From positions 3,807,556-3,871,555 of the forward strand of contig NC_087062.1 of assembly GCF_963678635.1 (NCBI RefSeq): a stretch of 64,000 bases of DNA, read 5' to 3'. The position numbers were made by a program, and so were the translations under genes. The notes below the pieces were generated by a model. That model saw only the letters and a program-made list of their open reading frames with translations. It ran no database searches and was not told the origin of the DNA. This document shows, piece by piece, positions 21,374 through 30,073 of the stretch (the stretch's first letter is position 1; each line of letters begins with the position of its first letter). Source of the stretch: Symsagittifera roscoffensis. Taxonomy: Eukaryota; Xenacoelomorpha; Acoela; Convolutidae.

Positions 21374-21971
21374 TTAAGAAATGATCTCTTGGTCGAATAT
21401 TTTTTGCTGTTTGAGGCGATTTTCTAGTGTGGTCGAATTATTTATTAGTTTTTTGACAAGTGGGTTGAGTTTTGTAAAAATTTGTTGGGGGCAATTTTTA
21501 TGGTGACTGGGAGGTCGTCTTTTTCTTTATTTTTGTTTGTCAAATGATCCGGGGTATGGTAAGATTTTTATACTTTAGGCTAATTAAAATCTTCATTTTG
21601 TTACTTTAGGCTAAGTTATCAAATTTGTTTTGGGGGTATTCGTGGTCTGAGTTGGGGAAATATTGTTGATCTTTGGGTTATTAGATAAGGGAGGGGTACG
21701 GTATTATGGTGATATTTATTTTAGCTGTCAAGTTGGAGTGGTTTGCTTATTTTTGACCTGGAGGTTGTAAAGTTATAGTTATAGATGTGCCTGGAGTTCT
21801 ATATGATTCGTCTAATTGGTCTTAGTTTGAGTTAGAGAAAGTGACGGATTGGATGAATCCTATTGGTCTATTTTGAACTAGAATTATTACGTACTTGTCA
21901 GCATGTTATTTTGAAAAATGTAAATGAAAAATGTTTCAAAAGTTTCAAGATAGTGAAGTATAATGTTAAAA
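21374..21971 (-). other. Non-coding gap between integrase and accessory ORFs
   Basis: About 600 bp with stops in all sense frames. The sequence ACTTTAGGCTAA-like recurs (about 21573-21583 and 21603-21613). The position, just after pol and before the accessory and env ORFs, is where a subgenomic splice acceptor would be expected. I see none that is convincing. Confidence 0.5.
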
Positions 21972-23438
21972 TTACTTTTGAAATTCCACTTTCTTTAAAA
22001 TTTTAGATTGGGGGATGAATATTTTATAGTTTTTACGTGGTTGATTTCGGAGTCTTGTTGTTTTTCTATTTTCTGATTTGTCGATTTGTTCTTGGGGTAT
22101 TATTTGTTCGGTCATTTTTCTATTTTTTCTTTGTTTTGGAGATTCTTTATGGTTTTGTGTATTGTTTTTGGTGGTGGTTGGTTTTGTGTTTTGATTTTCG
22201 GTGGGGTTATCATTTTGTTCTGTGTTTTTCAGATGTGGTTCGTTTTGAATGATTTTTAATCCTGTGAAAGAATATAATTGAGTTAATTCGCGGAGTGCGT
22301 ATTCTTTTGGGTAATAAGGTAATAGGTTGTTTCGGTGCTGAACGATTTCTTTTTTGTTTGAGTCGGTAATTTTATATGTGACATCAGTGGGTTTTGCAAT
22401 TATTTGGTAGGGTCCTTTTCGGAGGGGTTGTAATTTTTTAGAAATTCCTTTTTGAGTATTAAAATTAGGTATTAAAACAAATGTTCCAATTTTTAAATCG
22501 GAAGCTGGTGTAAAACGTGAATTGATTTGGTCATTTATGTTTTGTCTTTGTAATAACTTTTTCGTTATTTTTTGGTAAATTTCATTGTGTTTCTTATCTC
22601 TATTTAAAATCCATTCGGTGTGTGTACCGGAGGCTAATTTAAGAATTTGTGGGTGATGAAAATGATCTTCATCGTGCGTATGTAATGGGAGGTTATAACA
22701 AATTGAGTCTTTATTTGGTTGACAATAACCTTGTGCGTTTTTATGAGAATTTGCTGTAAACATTATTGGTTTGCGTGGCTTTTGGTTAAAAACCATTTCG
22801 TATGGTGACATTCCTAAAGTTGTCGTAATTTGTGAATTATATGCTAAGGGAAATAATTTTACATCTGCTGACCATTCGGTATATTTTGTATCATTTCCGT
22901 TGATGATACATCTAAGATATTCTTGTAGTGAACGGTTCATACCTTCGACTAAGCCGTTTGTCCAAGGTGCATGAGATGTACGTGGTTTGTGTTTAATGTT
23001 GTATAAATGACATAGTGTTATTATTTCATTATTTATGAATTCTGTACCGTTGTCTGTAACTAAAATTTCTGGTAGTCCGAATTTTGCTATCCAGTGTTCA
23101 TAGAGTGTTGTGTAAGCGTAATAAGCGTTACAATGTGGTACTGGGTTAAGTGCTACATAATGTGTAAATGCGTCAACAATTACCATAATGTAGGAGTTTC
23201 CTTCTGATGAGGGTGAAATTGGTCCTTTAGTATCAAATGAGATACGATGATTAAAGTACAAACTTTGTCCTTTAAAATCTTGTTTTTGTGCTATTTGTTT
23301 TTGATTTGGGTAAGGTTTATTTAGTTGACATACTATACAGTCATTGCATAGTACTTTTATCCAGATTGGTGCATTTGGGAAATAAAAGTTTTGTATGTTG
23401 TGAAACGTCGTCTTTCGTGAAATTTTCTTTAATGATGT
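21972..23438 (-). CDS. int: Ty3/Gypsy-type integrase, N terminus truncated
   Basis: The open frame runs 488 codons and catalyses, by family, insertion of element cDNA. The zinc-binding part keeps the CNDCIVCQ cysteines and the FHNIQNFYFPN block, but the first zinc-binding His is missing. The catalytic core is intact: D in SFDTKGP (codon 23234-23232), D in LVTDNGTEF (23054-23052) and E in NGLVEGMNR (22946-22944). The second D and E are separated by 35 residues. A GPY/F module (LRKGPYQII) follows about 180 residues after the Glu. A basic, Thr/Asn/Gln-rich C-terminal tail ends the protein. No ATG starts the frame at its left end, as expected of a pol-encoded domain cut off from RT. Without RT upstream it may not be made as a normal Pol protein. 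Confidence 0.9.
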   Translation of the reverse strand, partial: TSLKKISRKTTFHNIQNFYFPNAPIWIKVLCNDCIVCQLNKPYPNQKQIAQKQDFKGQSLYFNHRISFDTKGPISPSSEGNSYIMVIVDAFTHYVALNPVPHCNAYYAYTTLYEHWIAKFGLPEILVTDNGTEFINNEIITLCHLYNIKHKPRTSHAPWTNGLVEGMNRSLQEYLRCIINGNDTKYTEWSADVKLFPLAYNSQITTTLGMSPYEMVFNQKPRKPIMFTANSHKNAQGYCQPNKDSICYNLPLHTHDEDHFHHPQILKLASGTHTEWILNRDKKHNEIYQKITKKLLQRQNINDQINSRFTPASDLKIGTFVLIPNFNTQKGISKKLQPLRKGPYQIIAKPTDVTYKITDSNKKEIVQHRNNLLPYYPKEYALRELTQLYSFTGLKIIQNEPHLKNTEQNDNPTENQNTKPTTTKNNTQNHKESPKQRKNRKMTEQIIPQEQIDKSENRKTTRLRNQPRKNYKIFIPQSKILKKVEFQK

Positions 23439-23961
23439 TTAAATAACTAGAGAGTAGTGTGATTTCATGTCGTACTCTTAAATGTTTAGATGTTTCTGTC
23501 GGTGAGACATTTGTTATTGGGATTTCGTTTTCTAATATCGAAATATAACTATATATTATTGCGAAAACTTCATTGGTGAATATGGAGTTTGCTCTTTGTG
23601 AGTTATGATATTGGATGCTTTTTATATATTCTGAAAAAACTTTTGAAAATTCTAAATCAAGATCGTCTGTTTGAATAGTATATGTTCTATTATTATGGTT
23701 TGGGGAAGTGAATTCTATGGAGTAGATTCCATACTGTTGTGTTATGTTGCATATATCTTTTAAGTAGTGATCTATGATTTGTCTTTTGATTTTTACATCG
23801 GGGAACTCTGTTTTACATGGACTGATTCCGGGTTCAAATAAATTTACGAGTAAATTTTGACAAAATATGTGTTGTCCTCTATCAGTATCCGCGTCTACTA
23901 TAAAAGGAAAGATTTCATCATCATCTGGAGTTTCGTCACCTGGGGTGTGTGTTGAACTCAT
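23341..23961 (-). CDS. Retroelement ORF, 206 aa, possible Gag-like N-terminal part
   Basis: An ATG frame encodes an acidic N terminus (DETPDDDEIFPF) followed by a mainly helical, Ile/Tyr/Asn-rich region. It runs out of phase into integrase sequence for its last 25-30 codons (from about residue 178) before a TGA, so the true C terminus is missing. The position after the leader suggests Gag, but I see no capsid major-homology motif or zinc knuckle. It overlaps the preceding frame by 26 nt. The abrupt change of reading frame at about 23.42-23.44 kb is best read as a deletion junction that removed the rest of gag and most of pol. Confidence 0.65.
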   Translation of the reverse strand: MSSTHTPGDETPDDDEIFPFIVDADTDRGQHIFCQNLLVNLFEPGISPCKTEFPDVKIKRQIIDHYLKDICNITQQYGIYSIEFTSPNHNNRTYTIQTDDLDLEFSKVFSEYIKSIQYHNSQRANSIFTNEVFAIIYSYISILENEIPITNVSPTETSKHLRVRHEITLLSSYLNIIKENFTKDDVSQHTKLLFPKCTNLDKSTMQ

Positions 23962-24403
23962 TTTTTCGTTCGATGACTGTTAATATGTAATTATTAATGT
24001 GTCGAATTGGTTGATTCCAATTGTATAGATGTACTGGTTTGTGTTTGTACTGTTTTTTTATTCTTCTTTTTCCTCTTTGTGATGAATTTGAAGTTGTTTC
24101 TGAGTCAGAAAAATATAATTGATCGTGAAGTGGGTAATTTTTATCTATTGATTCTTTTAGTTTGTAAAGTTCGTCTAAACTGTTGGTTTCTTATTCTGAA
24201 AATGCGTTTCGATTTTTTGAAAATCTTTTTCGTGTTATTTGTCTTTGTTTAGTTATTATTTTTCTCTTCAGTGTTTGTCGTTTTGTTCGAATGTATCCAA
24301 CTGTTTGTGTATGAGGTGTGATTACAAGGTCGTATTTTTTGTTATCTATTTCACAATTGTGTAAAATGATTGTTTGTTTATTTCCTAGGTTTTTAAATGA
24401 CAT
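23936..24403 (-). pseudogene. Small basic ORF with one in-frame TAA
   Basis: From an ATG at 24403 a 70-codon frame ends in TAA (24193-24191). The same frame then stays open for 84 more codons to a TGA at 23938-23936. The first part has basic clusters (KRQTLKRKIITKQRQITRKR) and the second contains another (QRGKRRIKKQYKHK), so both look like parts of one basic, RNA- or DNA-binding protein. The TAA is either a recent inactivating mutation or a readthrough stop. Its context, GAA-TAA-GAA, is not a known strong readthrough motif. It is the first sizeable ORF after the leader. No family is recognised. Confidence 0.5.
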
Positions 24404-24507
24404 AAGGTTTAGAATGACGGATGCAAAAAGTTGTTAAATGATTTCTATTTTCTTAAACTGTTAGTTCTTACGATTTTTTGGTTAGCTTAACCTGGGTCTA
24501 TTTGTTC

Positions 24508-24862
24508 AGGGTTGGAGAGAAAAGTATATCGATTCCGAAGAATGATTTTTACTTTCTCGTGACTAGTATAAGCTAAGGTGTTAACTTACTTAATCTTACT
24601 TAGGGGTAGTGATTGTGTTCAAGGGTTGGAGAATAGTAAATCGATCCACAAGGTTCAGGTATAATTAGAACGCGAGTAGTTCGTTAGATACTATTTTAAA
24701 CTTACGAAGTCTAAGATTTATCCTGGGCCTGGTAAGAGGGGGGGTCAAGTGAAGGATGAATAACCGAAGTTCTTCACTGTTTATCCTAATTTGAATGATT
24801 AGTTTTGTTTTAAAAATTTCTATTAGTCTTGGGTCTTTAGAAAGGGTTGGGTAGTGAATCGA
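24508..24862 (-). repeat. Three-fold motif repeat in the leader
   Basis: On the plus strand the motif AGGGTTGG...AGT.(A)ATCGA occurs three times, at 24508-24533, 24622-24644 and 24842-24862. Each is preceded by a related GGGT... segment. Spacing is uneven (about 114 and 220 bp). It may be a protein-binding or RNA-structure element. Confidence 0.6.
24700..24705 (-). promoter_or_regulatory. Candidate splice donor in the leader
   Basis: The minus strand reads CTTC|GTAAGTTT, a strong match to the intron 5' consensus. It lies between the LTR and the first ORF, where it could feed spliced messages for the frame at 19816-20952, env and the 599-aa protein. No matching acceptor is proven. Confidence 0.35.
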
Positions 24863-24920
24863 CGTTTGAGGTCGTTAGACACTAATTAAGTGGGTGGGGG
24901 AGAACAAAGTTGTTCTGTTT

Positions 24921-25005
24921 GATCCAAGGATAAGCCTTGATGATCAAATTTAAAATTTAATTAAGTAGAAAATGATTTAAGATCCAAGGATAAGCCTTGA
25001 TGATC
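24921..25005 (-). repeat. Duplicated hairpin in the leader
   Basis: An exact 25-bp sequence occurs at 24921-24945 and 24981-25005, 60 bp apart. Each copy has a stem CAAGG/CCTTG around the loop ATAAG, with GATC on both sides. Two identical hairpins in the leader resemble a dimerisation or packaging signal, or a duplicated protein-binding site. Confidence 0.7.
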
Positions 25006-25334
25006 TGGTTTTAAAATTAAGTGAATTTAAGTTTTAATAAAATTTCAAATGTGTGTAAAGGAAAGATTTAGTGTTTTATGATGTTAGTGAGTTGATGATT
25101 GCTGTTATGTTTTAGATGATGAAGCTGGAACAACAGGATGATTTATGATTACTAACCATTTATTGTCATGCTACTAATTTTTATTTTTATTTTTCAATAA
25201 ATATTTTTCAAACATGTTTTGTATAATACTGCAGAGTTTTAGGGAAACGATCTTAGATCTTTTTATCAATCGTTATTGTATAATATTAATTTTGTTTAGC
25301 GCCTGAAATGATTTTGAAGAGTAACTTCAAGGTT

Positions 25335-25568
25335 TTATGTTTGCAAATGGAAATCTAAATTCATTGCAAGTAGTATTCGAAATATAAAGGTTTGTTCTGG
25401 CTTTTGCCGAACTATCATATAACTATACGGCAAGTTTCTACTTTGTCGTATGTCGTCTTTGGTTCGAGGTCTTCTTCCAATTCCGGGTAGTTCTATTATG
25501 GTTCGGAATATTGGCTCTGATCTATTGAGTCGGAGAGACATTTCGATTAAATTATTGTCGTATAACAT
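25335..25568 (-). CDS. Leader ORF, 77 aa, doubtful
   Basis: This is the first ATG frame of any length after the primer site, on the sense strand. It is moderately complex and basic (for example PGIGRRPRTKDDIRQSRN), unlike the hydrophobic noise frames. No family is recognised, and it may simply be leader sequence or an upstream ORF that regulates translation. Confidence 0.25.
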   Translation of the reverse strand: MLYDNNLIEMSLRLNRSEPIFRTIIELPGIGRRPRTKDDIRQSRNLPYSYMIVRQKPEQTFIFRILLAMNLDFHLQT

Positions 25569-25636
25569 TTTGTAAATGTTTTTGTCTAATTTCTAATCTA
25601 TTTTTGGTTAATTCTAATCTAATAAGGTCTTGTTCG

Positions 25637-25654
25637 AGACTTATGGTCGCACCA
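25637..25654 (-). promoter_or_regulatory. tRNA primer-binding site
   Basis: Two bases after the 5' LTR end (CTCA) the minus strand reads TGGTGCGACCATAAGTCT. The TGG start pairs with the CCA tail of a tRNA whose 3' end would be ...GCACCA. I cannot name the tRNA with certainty. Confidence 0.75.
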
Positions 25655-25656
25655 GA

Positions 25657-26064
25657 TGAGTTAGGACCGAAGTGTAACTCATAGAGTAATTTCGGATAGG
25701 GTACACCGTCTGCTCGTCACGCTATCTTATTTTCGGCCGGATAGATTCGTGCAACTTCTTAGTCTAATACCGATCCTAATCTTACTCTTATACTATCTAG
25801 TCTCAGGTTGTTTAACTAGTCTCTGCTAGGCTCAATAGATCTAGGGTATACTGGTTTATTGCGGCTGCTGAAGTGCTCGGGAGAGTCCAACTAATTTCTA
25901 AGTTAAATTCAAATCTCTCTGGTGCTGAAATTACAAGTAACTTCAGCACTTACAAATAAGTGGGTTGTTAGTTAGATGGATCATGATTGGTTAATATTAA
26001 ATACTTTACATTGGTAAAACATTTAATTTATCCAATCATAAAATATAGTTTAGATCAGGTTCCA
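25657..26064 (-). repeat. 5' LTR (408 bp)
   Basis: By eye identical to 13447-13854 over its full length, with TG...CA ends. As the upstream LTR in sense orientation it should carry the promoter. CCAAT-type motifs lie in its first 100 bases and AATAAA at 25860-25855. Confidence 0.93.
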
Positions 26065-26068
26065 TGAT
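26065..26068. repeat. Target-site duplication TGAT, right
   Basis: TGAT directly after the right LTR, matching 13443-13446. Confidence 0.85.
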
Positions 26069-27054
26069 TGACAAAAGTCATGACATCATAAAGTTTCATT
26101 TTCTTCATCATCAAAAACGGAAACACTAGTAGAAATTTAGTTCAATGCCTTTTTTGCTCATGTATTAACATCGCTAGTGCTGGTAGGACCTGATTTGAGG
26201 GAAATTTTTAGTCTCTGTATGCACCTTGGACAATTTTGCCGAAGGCATCAGTAACAAACCGTAGTTTTGGTTTGATTACTACAATTGTTAATTATGGTTT
26301 TTTGACCAGAACGAACCTGACTTATAAAATTTTCTTCTTGTAGATAAAATTACAAAAGAGTGTGTGTTCTTTATTGTCGTTTTATATTCTGCTTTTGTGT
26401 TGTTTTCTGCTTCAAAACTTATCAAGACTGCTACTTTTGCCGTTGGTTTGATCTATTTTTGCTCGTATTTTGTGAATTTACCTTATATTGAAGCGAATGC
26501 AATTCAGTTTTGATTAGAAGTTGCTCAGCATAGGTTTGACAGCCTTGTTTACTGTAAATAATTTCTCCACAATAGAAAAAGAAAGGGTTGGAATGTTTTA
26601 AATGATAAAAATTTCAGTTTTTTCTTCTATACTTTTAGAAGTAGCAAAAAGGACACTTCAAAAAAATTTCTGCGATCTTCTGATGCAATTTAACTTCGTT
26701 AACCTCTGCTACACTACAAGCGACCAACCTTTTTGTGTCTATTTGGTTACGGAATCTCAATAAAATAAAACTAAATTTAAGAAAAAAAATCCAATAGCAA
26801 ATAAACTTTAAGACTTCGAGTTTTGAAAGTATAGAACGTTTTTTTAGAGCATAGAAAAGTCAAATAGAGTTACAGAAAATGAAACTTTATATATCGTAAG
26901 TAACTAGGTGATAGTTTTTTCATTTCTTACGGATGTCTTTACAGGAGTTGTTTTTTTTTCATCTTTTTTTCTTTCATTTTTGGCGTCTGCTGTGTTCGTA
27001 GCCTTTTAATTTGTCATAATTTTTTTGATTATTTAAACCAGTAGAAGATATAAC
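26069..27054. other. AT-rich non-genic stretch
   Basis: I see no coding frame, repeat or RNA gene here. It is ordinary AT-rich flank of the insertion. Confidence 0.5.
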
Positions 27055-27202
27055 GGGGGGGGGGGGGGGGGGGGCGGACGCTCTCCTCTTCCTTAGGAAT
27101 TCGACCCCCTGCCGACCCAAAGAGTCCCCCCTTTATACTAATTTGAGATGTCCACTGTCGGCTGACCGACCTCGGAGTTTTTCTAAAGGCGCCATGGGCG
27201 CC
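27055..27202. repeat. G20 tract followed by a GC-rich patch
   Basis: A run of 20 G (27055-27074) is followed by about 130 bp that is far richer in G and C than the surroundings. The patch ends in two GGCGCC palindromes separated by ATG (27188-27202). There is no open frame of interest. Confidence 0.6.
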
Positions 27203-30073
27203 AGTCTATATTAGTTTTGAGGGGGAAGCGCTCATCAAACAAAAACGAGATTTTTTAGTAGAAGTTTTCCAAAAAGTACCTAAAAATGTCTTTTTTGTTT
27301 TTTTTTTGTTAATCAAGGGTTTTTGAAACTTTTGTTTTGTAGTAAGTGAGCTTAAAGTAGCTTGAATTTTTTTTTCGTGTAAAAACGGAGAAAGAGCGAA
27401 GCAATCATAATATTTATAAAAGCAAAAAAGTAGGAAGAAAAGAATAGAGAGAATACTGCATAGAAAATAACGTTGAGTTGAAACAAAAAAAACTAATGTT
27501 TACCTCTGAATGTTGTCGAATCGTTCGATATTTACTATTCTAGAAGTAGTCCAAATGACAATAATTCAAATAATCAACGCTCAAAACAGAGAATTTTATC
27601 AATGCAGTAGTTGGTAGCTGTTTTCTGTAAAAAATCACGTATACAAAAAATGAGTTTAATAAAAGTAACAGTATATTATTTTTTTTCTGATTCTTAGCTT
27701 TGTTGTATTTTTGAATAAAAAACAGCTATTCTATACCAGCAGGAACAAAAAAATTGTTTTAAAAAAGTAGATTACGTAAGAAACGCTCAGCAACTCTCAT
27801 TTCTCTTGTTTTTTTATGATTCAATTTCTAGTCTTTCAAAAAAAGCGGGACTAATAATGCAGTAACAAAACGTACATAAGACAAAACTTACAACATAATA
27901 CAACATTTACTGTTACAGAATTATTCAATCAACAGCTTTTACTGCTATGTAATATAAGCTTATCGGCTTGTTTTGTGTGTGTGGGGGCAAGTAGCAGTTG
28001 AAACAACAGGAAATTGAACAGAAAAAAATGACACAACTTAAAAGACACTAACAACTAATTTGCCACCAGAATTGCAGCTTGCAGATTTGCAGTTCCAATT
28101 AAATTTAAAAAAACAATCACGACGAAAATCTGCAGAGTGCAGTTTGCAGATTTGCAGTTAATTCAGTTTGATTTTACAGTTTTAAACAAGATTAATAGCA
28201 ACTTTTGCGCAACCAACTAAGCTCTTGGATGGGCACAGATGAGAAAAAGAAAAAACATTTTAATTCTGAGCTGCATGAAAACCTTACAATTTTTTTTTCT
28301 AGTTTTTATCATTGAGAATTTCTAACAAGTAACAAAAAGTGATTAGCCGAAGTATTCTACTATAATCCCAAAATTCTACTGGAACGAGGTAAAACTTCGG
28401 TAAAGATTTTAGAACTGATCTCAAATAGGACTCAGATTGACAGACCATAAATGTTATTTTTAAAAATTTCAGTAAGCGTCCCGTCATGTATTAAATGTGC
28501 CAAAAATTTAATAGATTTGTTGTGGTTAGGATTCTACAATCTCTTAAACTATTTTTCTTCATGTTTTGAAACAAAACCAACTGCTAGTTACCCAACATCT
28601 TCGGAAATTTTTGACCTAGATAAATTTCATAAAATAATGACTTTATTTTTTCAACCATTTTTGAAGCATTTTTTTTTCCTTGATTTTCAAGAAAAGATAT
28701 TCTCATTAAATCAGCCAACAATTATTTTTTTTTTGAAAAAAAGAACTGTTAATCTTTACAAACTGCCTCAAAATCAAGCATTGTCCCACTAATAACCGAA
28801 CCCTCAATCTCATCTTCAACCGAATAGCAGAGTCCTGATGAAAAACATCAGTTAAGTGGATTTTTTTGTTCACGCATATTTTTGTACGTTATCGAATTTT
28901 CACTGTTTATTTTCTGCTGAATTAACTATTACCGTGGTTATTCAAAGAAAAACGTGTAACATTTTATTTAAGTTCCTTTTGCTAATAGCAAACAACAAAA
29001 AAAATTATTGTTTTGTATTTTTACCGGCTTTTTTACGGAACAAGGTACAATGCATTATTTCAAACCAAAGTTAAACTTTAATAACTGGTCAACTTTTGAT
29101 TCAAAAGAGAGGACAGAAAAGGCTTATTTGATGTATGACAAACTAAACTGATCCAGTTTTTGACCTTCAATTTGAATTAATTTAGTTGAAGCTTTACGAG
29201 AGTGTAATTTTGATTGAAAAATTTATCATGTCACTAAACAGTATCATTAAAACTAAAAACTGATTATTGCAACAAGCTTTTCAGCGTTTTTAGTAGTTTT
29301 TTGCGTTTTTGAGTAATTGTTCAATCATTCCAGTATTCGTATTAAGTCAACAATATTTGATCAGTTGAAGCTTAGATTTTTGCCATGCTATGATTGTTTG
29401 TTATGTATGTGATTGAACTTCGAAAATATTGAAGGTAGTTTGTGTAATCTTTGGAAGTGAACTTTTTTTTGTTTATATTTATCTTTGATTTGTAACTTGC
29501 TATCTAATAGAATAATTGTTGGTATAATTTTAGTAGCAAGTCGTATTCCTACTATTTTTTGTTTAATATCTGAAAAATTATAGATATCTTCAAATGGATT
29601 TATGAGAAATTATTTTGTTCCATGCTTTTAATCGTTTAGTTAACTTTTTTCCATATATTTTTAAAATTGTTCCTTGCGCTGTAATTTACCTTGAAGTGTC
29701 ATGTTCGATCGTGATGAAAGAATTTCTTTCCATGTATGTATTTATGATGTTTAATTCTGCGCCTGATTTGCTTACGAAATCTGTTTTTAGATCTGGTGTT
29801 TAAAAATCTGAGCTGTTTCTTGGACTTTTTAAAAGAATTGGTATTGTCTCATTTCTTTCTTTTTGTAGAAGAAATTTGTAAGATGCATTTTGGCACATTT
29901 GGTTTTTCAACATGTTCTGGAATATGTTTTATTTCTGTAATTTAATTTCATTCATATCAATTTGACAATGATCTGAGTGAACGTGGTTTTTATAATCGTG
30001 TTTATATCTTAAAATTTTGGTCTGTTGCGTGCTTTGGGTTTCATTTTGTTCATCTGTCCTATCACCTTATATA
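27203..30073. other. AT-rich non-genic stretch
   Basis: Only low-complexity frames are visible. A small cluster of TTTGCAG/CTTGCAG motifs lies at about 28070-28160. Nothing else stands out. Confidence 0.45.

Larger units (their letters stand above)
24404..25630 (-). other. Retroelement 5' leader
   Basis: About 1.2 kb lies between the primer site and the basic ORF. It contains two sets of internal repeats (listed separately), two good minus-strand splice-donor sequences, GTAAGT (24705-24700) and GTAAGA (24471-24466), and a 77-codon ATG frame near its 5' end. The layout recalls retroviral leaders that carry packaging signals and the major splice donor. Confidence 0.6.
13447..26064 (-). mobile_element. 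Young env-bearing Gypsy-type LTR retroelement lacking RT
   Basis: This 12,618-bp element has two 408-bp LTRs that I find identical, TG...CA termini, a 4-bp TGAT duplication, a primer-binding site after the 5' LTR and a short purine tract before the 3' LTR. Its integrase carries a GPY/F module, which places it with Ty3/Gypsy rather than BEL/Pao or Copia. It encodes an envelope-like glycoprotein plus several unrecognised proteins, but no reverse transcriptase, protease or RNase H. The missing part would lie at the junction near 23.4 kb, where an upstream frame runs out of phase into the integrase zinc finger. Identical LTRs imply recent insertion, so replication in trans by a complete relative is the natural reading. 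The sense strand is rich in A and C and poor in G throughout. Confidence 0.92.
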
